A DNA stretch of 64,000 bases from G963666705 sp963666705 (GCA_963666705.2 CAXXKO010000022.1:237696-301695); one strand, 5' to 3'. Counted from the first letter of the stretch, positions 23,960-32,525 are shown. Notes: generated by a model from the letters alone, not told the origin. Made by a program: numbers and translations.

Positions 23960-24943
23960 ATGATCTTCGATACCGAGTTCCCCACCTGCCGCGAGGGCGT
24001 CTTCGTCCCCGTCCCCTTCGCCACGCCGGAACAGATCGTCGAGACCGTCGTGACGGCGGAGCAACTGGGCTACAACGCCGTCTGGGGCACCGATTTCGTG
24101 ACCCCGACCGCGTGCTACAACATCCCCGACGCGGCCGAGCCCAACTGGTACGAGCCGCTCATCACCCTGGCCTATTGCGCCGCCCGGACGACGCGCATCA
24201 AGCTCGGCACCGGGGCCATCCTGGCGCCCTACCGGGAGCCGGTGATGCTCGCCAAACAGGTGGCCACCCTCGACCAGTTCAGCCAGGGCCGCCTCCTCCT
24301 CGGCCTCGGCCTCGGCATGTGCCGGGACGAGCTCCAGGCCATCCTGCCGCGCCTCGGCAACGCGCACCGCGGCGCGATGCTGGACGAGCACCTGGAGCTC
24401 CTGCACCTCCTGCTGGCGCGCGACAGCGGCAAGGTCACCTACGAAGGGAAGTATCTCGAGATCAGGGGCGTGGAGATGGACCCCAAGCCGGTCCAGGACC
24501 CGCTGCCCATCTACGTGCCGGGGAAGAGCGCCGAATCCCTCGAGCGGGTGGCCAAGTGGGGCCTCGGCTACATGATCAAGTCGGTGACCGTGCGCGAGCG
24601 CATCGAGGCCCTCGCGCCCTACCTCGAGAAGCACGGCCGCGCGCTGTCCGAGATCGACGTGGTCGCCGAATCCGAGATCTATATCGCCGCGACCCACGAG
24701 GCGGCGGTCGAGCAGTACTTCGCCAGCCGCCACGGCCAATTCCGCGTCACGCGCGAGGCGAAGGAGTCCATCGTCGCCAAAAACTGGATCGGCACGAGCA
24801 CCGAGGTCATCGACAAGATCGGCGGGGCCAAGGACGCGGGTGCCCGCCACTTCAACGTGCTGCACATCGCGGGCGACACGGTCGAGGTGATGCTCGACCA
24901 GTTGCGCATGTTCGCAGAGGAGGTCATCCCGGCGGTCAGTTGA
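23960..24943 (+). CDS. LLM-class (luciferase-like) oxidoreductase, probably F420-dependent
   Basis: A 327-residue TIM-barrel protein of the luciferase-like monooxygenase superfamily. Landmarks are L-G-Y-N-A-V-W-G-T-D-F at the first strands, R-I-K-L-G-T-G, A-K-Q-V-A-T-L-D-Q-F-S-Q-G-R and G-L-G-L-G-M-C-R-D-E. Many members use F420 rather than FMN, and its place one base after the beta subunit, opposite the F420 operon, favours F420. Sequence alone does not settle the cofactor. Possible dehydrogenase or reductase acting on the same pathway intermediate. Confidence 0.8.
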   Translation: MIFDTEFPTCREGVFVPVPFATPEQIVETVVTAEQLGYNAVWGTDFVTPTACYNIPDAAEPNWYEPLITLAYCAARTTRIKLGTGAILAPYREPVMLAKQVATLDQFSQGRLLLGLGLGMCRDELQAILPRLGNAHRGAMLDEHLELLHLLLARDSGKVTYEGKYLEIRGVEMDPKPVQDPLPIYVPGKSAESLERVAKWGLGYMIKSVTVRERIEALAPYLEKHGRALSEIDVVAESEIYIAATHEAAVEQYFASRHGQFRVTREAKESIVAKNWIGTSTEVIDKIGGAKDAGARHFNVLHIAGDTVEVMLDQLRMFAEEVIPAVS

Positions 24944-25003
24944 CCGGCGAGGGCGCCCCATCGGCATCCCCACCCAACCACGCGGAGCAGAGGAGGATAC
25001 CCC

Positions 25004-25336
25004 ATGATCTACGAAATCAGGCGCTACGAATGCCTGCCCGGCAAGCTGGCGACCTTGAACGAGCTGATGGACAAATACGCCGTGCGGCTGTTCGAGAAGC
25101 ACGGCATGACGGTGGTGGGCGCCTGGGTGCCTTCCGTCGGCGACGACGAGAACACCCTCATCTACATGCTGTCCTACCCCGACATGGGCGTGCGACAGAC
25201 GGCCTGGGCGGCCTTCTTCGCCGATCCCGAATGGCACGCCGGCAGGACCGAGATCGGCCAGAAGGCGGGCGGCCCGCTGGTGGCCCGGATGGACAGCAGC
25301 TTCCTCGCGCCGACGTCCTATTCGCCGCTCAAGTGA
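25004..25336 (+). CDS. NIPSNAP-family protein (copy 1)
   Basis: A 110-residue protein of the NIPSNAP fold (ferredoxin-like alpha-beta): M-I-Y-E-I-R-R-Y-E-C at the start, L-F-E-K-H-G-M-T-V-V-G-A-W-V-P in the middle and W-A-A-F-F-A-D-P-E-W. GAGGAGGAT lies upstream of the ATG. Small NIPSNAP proteins often accompany oxidoreductases and degradative pathways; the activity is undefined. Near-identical to the following gene, so the pair arose by tandem duplication. Confidence 0.85.
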   Translation: MIYEIRRYECLPGKLATLNELMDKYAVRLFEKHGMTVVGAWVPSVGDDENTLIYMLSYPDMGVRQTAWAAFFADPEWHAGRTEIGQKAGGPLVARMDSSFLAPTSYSPLK

Positions 25337-25354
25337 GCGGTGGCGGGGGGTGCG

Positions 25355-25687
25355 ATGATCTATGAGATGCGCCGTTACGAATGCTCGCCCGGCAAACTGG
25401 CGGCTTTGCACGAGTTGATGGAAAATCACGGCGTGCGGCTGTTCGAGAAGCACGGCATGACGGTGGTGGGCGCCTGGGTGCCCTCGGTCGGCGATGACGA
25501 GAACACCCTCGTCTACTTGCTGTCCTACCCGGACATGGGCGAGCGCCAGAAGGCATGGGAGGGCTTCTTCGCCGATCCCGAATGGCACGAGGCCCGGGCC
25601 GAGAACGGCCGCAAGTGGGACGGCCCGCGGATCGCCAAGGGCGACAGTAGCTTCCTCGTCCCCACGGCCTACTCGCCACTCCAGTAA
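25355..25687 (+). CDS. NIPSNAP-family protein (copy 2)
   Basis: A 110-residue NIPSNAP protein strongly similar to copy 1 along its whole length (start M-I-Y-E-M-R-R-Y-E-C, then L-F-E-K-H-G-M-T and W-V-P-S-V-G-D-D-E-N-T-L). ATG 25355 is preferred over the longer reading because it matches the start of copy 1 exactly and has GGGGGG a few bases upstream. The two may form a heterodimer; that is inference. Last gene of the F420-linked operon. Confidence 0.85.
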   Translation: MIYEMRRYECSPGKLAALHELMENHGVRLFEKHGMTVVGAWVPSVGDDENTLVYLLSYPDMGERQKAWEGFFADPEWHEARAENGRKWDGPRIAKGDSSFLVPTAYSPLQ

Positions 25688-25736
25688 GGCGCGAGGCCCC
25701 GGCGGCCGGGCGGGGAAGCAGGCGGAACCGAAGGCC

Positions 25737-25859
25737 GCGCCGGCGATACCGGGGCATCGTCAAGCGGTGGCGACGCCTTCCGGGGGCCAGGAAATGCGAC
25801 CCTCCGTGGCCGCCCGGCGGAGCCCGCGGTCGTCGCAGCGCGGCCCCGATTTCCGGGGT
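25737..25859. repeat. Dispersed GC-rich repeat, second copy
   Basis: The stretch starting at about 25737 (GCGCCGGCGAT then CCGGGGCATCG) follows the core of the 8463-8728 element in order: the GGGGGC and GGAAA-GCGACCC blocks, GGAGCCCGCGGTC, and the final CCCCGATTTCCGGGG palindrome. Both are in the same orientation. Here the terminal inverted repeats are missing. It lies directly against the 3' end of the selenocysteine tRNA gene, so it may serve as its transcript end. Similarity judged by eye. Confidence 0.5.
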
Positions 25860-25955
25860 TGGCGGAAGAGGGTGGGAGTCGAACCCACCAGGCACGCCAA
25901 GCGCGCCTCACCGGATTTGAAGTCCGGGCACACCACCGGGTCGCGTTCCCCTTCC
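25860..25955 (-). tRNA. selC: tRNA-Sec (anticodon TCA)
   Basis: A 96-base tRNA on the minus strand that ends in an encoded CCA. The acceptor stem is 8 bp with GGAAGGGG against CCCTCTTCC and a G discriminator, the anticodon loop reads CTTCAAA with anticodon TCA, and a long variable arm (GGCGCGCTTGGCGTGCC) is present. These are the hallmarks of bacterial selenocysteine tRNA. It lies 20 bases beyond the selB stop, in the same direction, so it may share the selA-selB transcript. Confidence 0.95.
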
Positions 25956-25975
25956 AGCGCCAATCCTAAGGGCGG

Positions 25976-27907
25976 TCAGCCCGCGGGCGAACCGAAAACC
26001 TCGTCCGCCGGGCGCAGAACCCGACGCCCCGCGCTCGTTCGTGCGGTCAGGCCCACGCGGTCGAAATATTCGAGCACGTCGATGGTGAGGTTGCGCCCGA
26101 TACCCGAGCGGTCGCGGTAGGCGGCGGGCGTGACGAGGCCGTCGCCGGCCTCGGCCGCGACCGCTTCGGCCATGGCGGCGAGGGATGCGATGGCGGCCGG
26201 CAGGTAGAATCGGTTGCGCGCCACGCGCTGGACGTGCCCCTGCCGCGCGGCACGAACGAGGAAGGATTCGAGGGGTGCCGCGTCCATGGCGAGCGCCGCC
26301 GCCAGATCCCAAACCCCCGGTGGGTGCCGGCCGCCCTCCGCCAGCGCCGGCCGCACCCGGTCCCAGAGCGCCGCGTCGGCGGCACTCAAGCGCGCCTCGT
26401 GGCCGGGCAGGTGCAGGACCGCGCCGCGCCGCCGCACCGTCCCCTCCCGCAGAAGTTCGCCGAGAGCCGCGCGCACGGGCGCCGGCCCGGCGCGCTGGCC
26501 GAGGGCGCGCCGGACCTCGTCCTCGCCCGGGCCCAGCACCTCGGGCACCCGCGCGTGCCAGGCCCCGAGGGCCTCGACGACCGAGGCCCGCAGGGCGACC
26601 CAGGCCGCTCGAGAGAAACCGGTCGCCGGCTCGGCGCCCGGTATTTGGATCATGCCGGAGCGCGACCAAAGTACCGCCGCCTCCGCCGCCGTCAGGTTGC
26701 GGGCGCGCGCGAACGCTTCGAGATCGACGCCGCCGGGATCGAGGTCGAGCAGGCCACGCAAGCTCGCCTCCGGATCCGGCCGATCGAGGACCGCGAGACG
26801 GGCGAGGCGCTCGGGCCGGGCGCGGCCGCGCCGTGGCGGGAAAGGATCGACGAGGTGGCCGCCGGCGATCGTCCGCCGCGCCGCCTGGTCGCGCAGGATC
26901 AGCCGATCGCCATGAAGGGCGCCCAGGGGGCGGTCGAGGACGAGCTGCACCAGGGCCGATCCGCCCGGGGGGATCGCCTTCGCCCCCAGGACGGCGATGC
27001 GGCAGGTGGTATCGGCGGCACCGAGATGGAGGTGCGCGGGCGTCCAGTGGGCGAGCGCGCGCGCTTCGCCCGCGAGCACCCGGATGCGCGCGTCCAGCCG
27101 CGCCGTCGGCGCATGGGCCGCGGCGGCCAGCACCCAGTCACCGCGCCGGACGTCCGGCTTGCGCAAGCCCGCGCCGGCGAGGTTGAGGGCGCAGCGCTGA
27201 CCCGCCACGGCGCCGTCCGCCACGTGATTGTCAGCATGGATGCCGCGCACCCTGACTTCGGTCCCGCGCGGCGAGAGGAGGAGGCGGTCACCGACCGCAA
27301 CGCGGCCGGAGAAGACCGATCCCGTTACCACGAGGCCCGTGCCCTGGATCAGGAACACCCGGTCGATGGCGAGGCGAAAATGGCCGCCGACGGGGCGCGC
27401 CGCGATCGCCTCCGCCAGCCCGCTCAAGGCCTCACGGAGCCGCGGGATGCCATCGCCGGTCACACTGGAGACCGGTACCACGGGCGCGCCATCGAGGCTG
27501 GTGCCCGCGAGGATCGCGGCGATGGCGCGCTCGACCTCGACCAATCTCTCGGGCGCGACCCGGTCGGCCTTGGTCAGCGCGACGAGCCCATGGGGCACGC
27601 CGAGCAGGTCGAGTATGGCGAGGTGCTCCAGGGTCTGGGGCATGGGGCCATCGTCGGCCGCGACCACGAAGAGGGCGGCATCGATGGCCGTCACGCCGGT
27701 CAGCATGTTGCGCACGAATCGCTCGTGCCCGGGCACGTCGATGAAGCTCGCGACCCGCCCGTCGGGAAGGGTGTGGTGGGCGAAGCCGAGGTCGATGGTG
27801 AGGCCGCGGCGTTTCTCCTCCGGCAGGCGGTCGGTATCGACGCCCGTGAGCGCGGCGACGAGCGCCGTCTTGCCGTGGTTGACGTGCCCGGCGGTGGCGA
27901 CGATCAC
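25976..27907 (-). CDS. selB: Selenocysteine-specific elongation factor SelB
   Basis: A 643-residue SelB. The GTPase motifs are GHVNHGKT, D-V-P-G-H-E-R-F-V and T-K-A-D. The C-terminal half is made of winged-helix repeats that bind SECIS RNA (about 400-643). It delivers Sec-tRNA to UGA codons next to a SECIS. GTG 27907 is chosen as start: it overlaps the selA stop (GTGA), and the motif V-I-V-A-T-A-G-H-V-N-H-G-K starts directly there. The larger open frame upstream is only the selA shadow. Confidence 0.95.
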   Translation of the reverse strand: MIVATAGHVNHGKTALVAALTGVDTDRLPEEKRRGLTIDLGFAHHTLPDGRVASFIDVPGHERFVRNMLTGVTAIDAALFVVAADDGPMPQTLEHLAILDLLGVPHGLVALTKADRVAPERLVEVERAIAAILAGTSLDGAPVVPVSSVTGDGIPRLREALSGLAEAIAARPVGGHFRLAIDRVFLIQGTGLVVTGSVFSGRVAVGDRLLLSPRGTEVRVRGIHADNHVADGAVAGQRCALNLAGAGLRKPDVRRGDWVLAAAAHAPTARLDARIRVLAGEARALAHWTPAHLHLGAADTTCRIAVLGAKAIPPGGSALVQLVLDRPLGALHGDRLILRDQAARRTIAGGHLVDPFPPRRGRARPERLARLAVLDRPDPEASLRGLLDLDPGGVDLEAFARARNLTAAEAAVLWSRSGMIQIPGAEPATGFSRAAWVALRASVVEALGAWHARVPEVLGPGEDEVRRALGQRAGPAPVRAALGELLREGTVRRRGAVLHLPGHEARLSAADAALWDRVRPALAEGGRHPPGVWDLAAALAMDAAPLESFLVRAARQGHVQRVARNRFYLPAAIASLAAMAEAVAAEAGDGLVTPAAYRDRSGIGRNLTIDVLEYFDRVGLTARTSAGRRVLRPADEVFGSPAG

Positions 27908-29346
27908 GGCGCGGCGTCTCGCCCCTGAACCTGAAACAGCCGGTCGAGCTGGCCGAGGAACGCCCGCTCGTCCTCGAGGCAGCGCAGGTCTAGTAGGAGG
28001 GCGCCCTCCTCGACCCGGCCGATCACGGGCACCGGCAGGGCGCGGAAAGCCGCCACCAGGCGCCCGAGGGCGGCACCGGTACCGCGCCCGCCCGTCGCCG
28101 GCTCGAGCGCGAGCCCCGCGCTCGGCAGATAATCGAGCGGCCGCGCGCCACTGCCGATCTGGCTTTGGCAGGCCACGATGCGGACCGTCGCCACACCCGC
28201 GAGCCGCCGGGCGAGCACGGGCCTCAGGCGCGCCGCGAGGGCTTCGAGCGCCGCCGTGGGCCGGCTCAGCATCCTGAGCGTCGGCAGCCTTTCGGCGAGG
28301 CGGTCCGGGTCCAGGTGGAGACGGAGGACGGCCGCGAGGGCGGCGATGGTCATCCTGTCGACGCGCAGCGCCCGCTTGAGGGGATTGCGCGCGAGCTTGC
28401 GGACGAGGTCGGCGCGGCCGACGATGAGCCCCGCCTGTGGGCCGCCGAGCAGCTTGTCGCCGCTGAAGCTCACCAGGTCCGCGCCGGCGGCGATGGTCTC
28501 GGCCGGCGTCGGCTCGCGCGGCAGGCCGTGGTCGCTGAGGTCGATGAGCGCGCCACTGCCGAGATCGACAACGAGGGGCAGCCGGTGCTCGTGCGCGAGC
28601 GCCGCGAGCTCGGCTTCCGGCACGGCGGCGGTGAAGCCCTGGACCGCGTAATTGCTGGTATGGACCTTCATCAAAAGCGCCGTGCCCCGGCCGATGGCCT
28701 CGGCGTAATCGCGCGGGTGGGTGCGGTTGGTGGTGCCGACCTCGCGCAGCTTGCACCCGGCCCGCGCCATGATGTCGGGCAGGCGGAAGGCGCCGCCGAT
28801 CTCGATCAGCTCGCCGCGGGAGACGATCGCTTCGCGGCGCTGGGCGAGGCTGTTGAGGATGAGCAGGACGGCGGCCGCGTTGTTGTTGACGACCGTGGCC
28901 GCCTCGGCCCCGGTGAGGCGGCACAAGAGGCCTTCGAGGTGATCATCCCGATCGCCGCGCTGTCCGCGCGCGAGGTCGTATTCGAGGTTGGCCGCACCCC
29001 GTGAGACGGCGACGACAGCGTCGATGGCCTCCGTGGGCAGGGCAGCGCGGCCGAGGTTGGTGTGAAGGACCGTCCCGGTCATGTTGAACACCGCCCTGAG
29101 GGTCGGTGCCGTCATGGCCGCCAAGCGCTCCCCGATGGCGGCGAGGAGGGTAGCGTCGTCGACCGCGGGCGCCTTGCCGGGCTCGGGCTCGGCAAGGGCC
29201 GCGCGCAGATCGGCCAGCACCGCCTGGGTCGCCTCGGTGGCGAGCGCGCGGCCGTGGGCGGCGACGAGCCGCTCCATGGCCGGGAGGCGAAGCAGACGAT
29301 CGACCGACGGGACGGCCGCGCGCGCTGAGTCCTTGGGTTTCGGCAT
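27904..29346 (-). CDS. selA: Selenocysteine synthase SelA
   Basis: A 480-residue PLP enzyme that converts Ser-tRNA-Sec to Sec-tRNA-Sec with selenophosphate. The N-terminal part has N-M-T-G-T-V-L-H-T-N-L-G-R, then V-N-N-N-A-A-A-V-L. The PLP lysine is in S-F-S-G-D-K-L-L-G-G-P-Q. Length is typical. It overlaps selB by 4 bases and is divergent from the selenoprotein gene at 29503. selD (selenophosphate synthetase) is not in this window. Confidence 0.95.
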   Translation of the reverse strand: MPKPKDSARAAVPSVDRLLRLPAMERLVAAHGRALATEATQAVLADLRAALAEPEPGKAPAVDDATLLAAIGERLAAMTAPTLRAVFNMTGTVLHTNLGRAALPTEAIDAVVAVSRGAANLEYDLARGQRGDRDDHLEGLLCRLTGAEAATVVNNNAAAVLLILNSLAQRREAIVSRGELIEIGGAFRLPDIMARAGCKLREVGTTNRTHPRDYAEAIGRGTALLMKVHTSNYAVQGFTAAVPEAELAALAHEHRLPLVVDLGSGALIDLSDHGLPREPTPAETIAAGADLVSFSGDKLLGGPQAGLIVGRADLVRKLARNPLKRALRVDRMTIAALAAVLRLHLDPDRLAERLPTLRMLSRPTAALEALAARLRPVLARRLAGVATVRIVACQSQIGSGARPLDYLPSAGLALEPATGGRGTGAALGRLVAAFRALPVPVIGRVEEGALLLDLRCLEDERAFLGQLDRLFQVQGRDAAP

Positions 29347-29502
29347 GGCGGATCGGTCCAGATGGGGCCGTGGCTGCGGGTGAGGCTAAAGAGGGGGCGG
29401 TTGGCGGTCAACGCCAGCGCCCATGCGGACCCCGGGCGGCTTTCGCCGGCCGTCGGGTGCGGGTAGTATCCACTGGTGTGAAAAGTACCAGGGGACCCAT
29501 AG
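29347..29502. promoter_or_regulatory. Divergent region between selA and the selenoprotein gene
   Basis: 156 bases hold both start regions. Just before the selenoprotein ATG is a CTGGTGTGAAAAGTACCAG inverted repeat (about 29473-29491) with AGGGGAC as ribosome site. The palindrome overlaps where a promoter or operator would sit, but no regulator is known. Confidence 0.4.
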
Positions 29503-30699
29503 ATGGTGAGATTGAGCGACGTATCCGAGTGGGAACGGGACATGCTCCTCGAGCTCGAATGCCCGACCTACGACGAGATGGCGTGGGTCGAGCCTCGGCC
29601 TTTGAGCGAGCGGCGAATCGCCATGGTTTCCACGGCGGGGCTGCATCGCCGCGACGACCGGCCCTTCCTCGGCGTCACCGGTGAATACCGCGTCATCCCG
29701 GGCGACACCGAGGCCGGCGAATTGGTCATGAGCCACGTCTCGACGAGCTACGACCGCACCGGCTTCCAGCAGGACCTCAACGTGATCCTGCCGGTGGACT
29801 GGCTGCGGGAGCTGGCCGAGGACGGGGTAATCGGGTCGGTGGCGGACTACCATTACGCCGTCGTCGGCGCGGCCTCGCCCGAAGAGCTGGAGCCGACGGC
29901 CCGCCAGATCGCCGGCCTCCTCAAGAAGGACAATGTCGATTCCGTCCTGTTGCTTCCCGTTTGACCGTTCTGTACGCGCGCCGTGGGCGGGCTGGGACAT
30001 TTTCTGGAACGGGAGGGGCTGGCGACGACGCAGATCAGCCTGGTGCGCGAGCACACGGCGGTGATGAAGCCGCCAAGGGCGCTGTGGGTGCCCTTCGAGC
30101 TCGGCCGCCCCCTCGGTGAGCCCGGCGACGCGGCCTTCCAGCGCCGCGTGCTGATGGCGGCGCTCGAGTTGCTCGACGCGGCGCAAGGCCCGGTGCTGGC
30201 CGATTTCCCCGACGACGCGCCGAGCGCCGCCGATGTCGAGGGCTGGGCCTGCCTCATCAACCTGAGGCCACCGGTTCGCGACTTGAGCGAGACCGATGCC
30301 TTGCGGGAGGAGATGGAAGCGGAGATCGCCCAGCTCGCACCCTGGTACGACCTCGCGGTCGAGAAGCTCGGGCGCACCACGGTGGGGCCGAGCGGCATGG
30401 AAGTGCCGGAGGCGACGCGCTTCGTGGGCGCGTTCCTCGACGGCGCGCCCGCGGAGAACCCGCGCCCCGAGATGCCGATCGCCGAAGCCTTCCGCCTCGC
30501 CAGCGACGACGTGAAGGCCTATTGCCTGCTGGCGGCCTCGGCGCAGCCTGGGGCGGCGTCGAGCAGCCAGCTCATGCACTGGTTCTGGGACGAGACCGTG
30601 ACGGGCCGGGTCTTCCTCACCCTCCGGGACCTCTTCCTCGGAAGCGAGGATGCGGACATGAAGAGCCTCGGCCGCTTCGTCCTGGCGCCGCCCTTCTAG
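29503..30699 (+). CDS. PrdB/GrdB-family selenoprotein with in-frame TGA (Sec) codon
   Basis: The reading 29503-29964 ends at TGA, but the same frame continues uninterrupted from 29965 to TAG at 30699. The junction reads L-L-L-P-V-(TGA)-P-F-C, a U-x-x-C redox motif. The surrounding sequence is typical of the selenoprotein B group of glycine/betaine/sarcosine/D-proline reductases (H-V-S-T-S-Y-D before, L-P-V-D-W-L-R-E-L, then R-A-V-G-G-L-G and V-P-F-E-L-G-R-P-L-G-D-P-like G-E-P-G after). Full product about 398 residues with Sec at 154. The selA, selB and selC genes next door supply the machinery. Physiological substrate unknown; the C-terminal 150 residues are extra to what I recognise. Confidence 0.88.
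29965..29998 (+). promoter_or_regulatory. Candidate bacterial SECIS hairpin just after the Sec TGA
   Basis: GCGCGCC at 29976-29982 pairs with GGCGGGC at 29986-29992 apart from one G-G mismatch (29978/29990), closing a GTG triloop (29983-29985). The apical loop lies about 20 bases after TGA, within the 16-37 base distance usual for bacterial SECIS elements, and it holds the G and U that SelB is known to contact. The stem is short and GC-rich DNA forms hairpins easily, so this is tentative. Confidence 0.4.
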
Positions 30700-30788
30700 T
30701 GGCGCGAATCTGACGCTCCGAGCCCGCTCCCCGCCGCGGGAGAGGGTGGCGCGCAAGGCTCACCGGCCGCCCGACCCCCCACGATCAG
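30700..30788. other. Spacer between selenoprotein and MATE genes
   Basis: 89 bases with a CTCCCCGCCGCGGGAGAG palindrome (about 30728-30745), a common short repeat form in GC-rich genomes. It may act as a terminator; there is no T run. Confidence 0.35.
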
Positions 30789-32129
30789 ATGGACGACACG
30801 TCAATGCTGGAGCGCGACCGCCTCCGAACCATCGCCCGGCTGGGCCTGCCGATGGTCGCCGGCATGCTGTCGCAGAACCTCCTCAACCTGGTCGATACGG
30901 CCATGGTCGGGGTGCTGGGGCCGAGCGCACTCGCCGCCGTCGGCATCGGCTCCTACGCCAACTTCATGGCCATCGCCCTCTTCATCGGCCTGTCCTCGGG
31001 CGTCCAGGCCATGGTGGCGCGGCGCGAGGGCGAAGGCCGGCACGGCGAGACGGCGGTGCCGCTCAACGGCGGGCTGCTGCTCTCGGTCGCCCTCGGGCTG
31101 CCCACCCTGGCCGCGCTGTTCGTGCTCGCGCCCGACTTCATGCCGCTCATCAACCCGGACCCGACGGTGATCGCCGACGGCACGCCCTACTTCCAGGCCC
31201 GCCTCACGGGCGTGATCGCCGTCGGCATGACCTTCGCCTTCCGCGGCTATTGGAACGGGGTCAACCTGCCGCGCATCCATTTCCAGGTGCTGCTGGTCAC
31301 CCACGCGTCGAACATCGTCCTCAGCTACGTGCTGATTTTCGGCGCCTTCGGCATCCCCGCTCTGGGCACGCTGGGGGCCGGGATCGGCTCGGCGGTGGCC
31401 ACCTATCTCGGCGTCGGCGTCCACTTCGCCCTGGCCATCCGCATGGCGCGGCGTAACGGCTTCCTCCGCGGCATCCCGGCGCCCGAGACCATGATGACGA
31501 TGGTGCGTGTCAGCCTGCCCGCGGCCCTCAACCAGTTCCTGTTCGCGGCCGGCATCACGGCCCTCTTCTGGATCATCGGCCAGGTCGGCACGGTCGAGGT
31601 CGCGGCCTCGAGCGTGCTCGTGAACCTCTTCCTGGTCGCCTTCCTGCCGGGTGTCGGCCTCGGGCTCGCCGCCGCCTCGCTGGTGGGCCAGGCGCTGGGG
31701 CGGGGCGAGGCGGACGATGCCCGCCGGTGGGGCTGGGACGTGGTGAAGGTGGCCGCCGTCACCATGACGGCCATCGGCCTGCCAGCACTCATCGTGCCCG
31801 ACATCATCCTCTCGGGCTTCCTGCACGAGGCCGGCGCTATCGAGGTCGCGCGCGGGCCCCTGCGCTTCATCGCGTTCTTCATGGCGGTGGAGGCGGTAGG
31901 CCTCGTGCTGACCAACGCGCTCCTCGGCGCCGGCGCCGCGCGCCAGGTGATGGTGGTGAGCGTGAGCCTCCAGTGGCTCGTCGGCCTGCCCCTCGCCTGG
32001 CTCGCGGGGCCCTATCTCGGCCTCGGCCTCATCGGCATCTGGGTCGCCCATACGGGCGCCCGCGCCATCCAGGCCGCCATCCTGGCGCGCCTGTGGGCGG
32101 GGGATCGCTGGACGCGGATCGAGGTTTGA
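30789..32129 (+). CDS. MATE-family multidrug/toxin exporter (NorM-like)
   Basis: A 446-residue protein with 12 predicted membrane spans and the MATE start L-G-L-P-M-V-A-G-M-L-S-Q-N-L-L-N-L-V-D-T-A-M-V-G. Length and internal twofold repeat are usual. It exports cationic or organic compounds using a sodium or proton gradient. It follows the selenoprotein gene by 89 bases on the same strand, so co-transcription is possible, but no functional link is evident. Confidence 0.9.
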   Translation: MDDTSMLERDRLRTIARLGLPMVAGMLSQNLLNLVDTAMVGVLGPSALAAVGIGSYANFMAIALFIGLSSGVQAMVARREGEGRHGETAVPLNGGLLLSVALGLPTLAALFVLAPDFMPLINPDPTVIADGTPYFQARLTGVIAVGMTFAFRGYWNGVNLPRIHFQVLLVTHASNIVLSYVLIFGAFGIPALGTLGAGIGSAVATYLGVGVHFALAIRMARRNGFLRGIPAPETMMTMVRVSLPAALNQFLFAAGITALFWIIGQVGTVEVAASSVLVNLFLVAFLPGVGLGLAAASLVGQALGRGEADDARRWGWDVVKVAAVTMTAIGLPALIVPDIILSGFLHEAGAIEVARGPLRFIAFFMAVEAVGLVLTNALLGAGAARQVMVVSVSLQWLVGLPLAWLAGPYLGLGLIGIWVAHTGARAIQAAILARLWAGDRWTRIEV

Positions 32130-32144
32130 GGCGAACGGACCGGA

Positions 32145-32525
32145 TCAAAAGGCGAAGTCGTCCTGGTCGATGGTCGAGGCGGTGACGCCGACGAGGGTGA
32201 TCGTGTCGGCGCCCAGCGCGATCACCGCATCCGCGCCGACCTGGGTGGCGCTGATATCGGCGAAGCTGGCCGCCGCCGAATGATCCGAAAGGTCGATCCG
32301 GTCATCCGTGCCCGCACCCGCCTCGAAGCCCTCGACCCTGTCGTCCCCGTCACCGTCGGCGAACACGAACAGGTCGTCGCCAGCACCGCCGAGGAGGAGG
32401 TCGCTGCCGCCGTTGCCGATGAGGGTATCGGCGCCGGCGCCGCTGGTGAGCTGCTCGTCGCCCGCGCCGCCGATGAGAATCCCGTCGGCCGAGATCGCGG
32501 GGCCGGCGAAGAGGTCGAGCACCAC
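32145..32525 (-). other. C-terminal RTX repeats and type I secretion signal of the giant protein
   Basis: The last 125 or so residues contain G-G-A-G-D-E-Q-L, G-A-G-A-D-T-L-I-G-N-G-G-S-D-L-L and G-G-A-G-D-D-L-F-V-F, hemolysin-type calcium repeats, then an acidic, glycine-poor tail ending D-Q-D-D-F-A-F. This is the standard place and composition for an uncleaved type I export signal. Confidence 0.75.

Noticed and set aside
27908..28924. N-terminal extension of SelB into the selA region
   Set aside because: The extension is arginine/glycine-rich and antisense-like. SelB's GTPase motif starts right after the GTG that overlaps the selA stop.
29962..29964. TGA at 29962 as a genuine stop, giving two separate small genes
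   Set aside because: The frame continues past it with family-conserved sequence, the TGA falls at a U-x-x-C site, and selA/B/C are adjacent.
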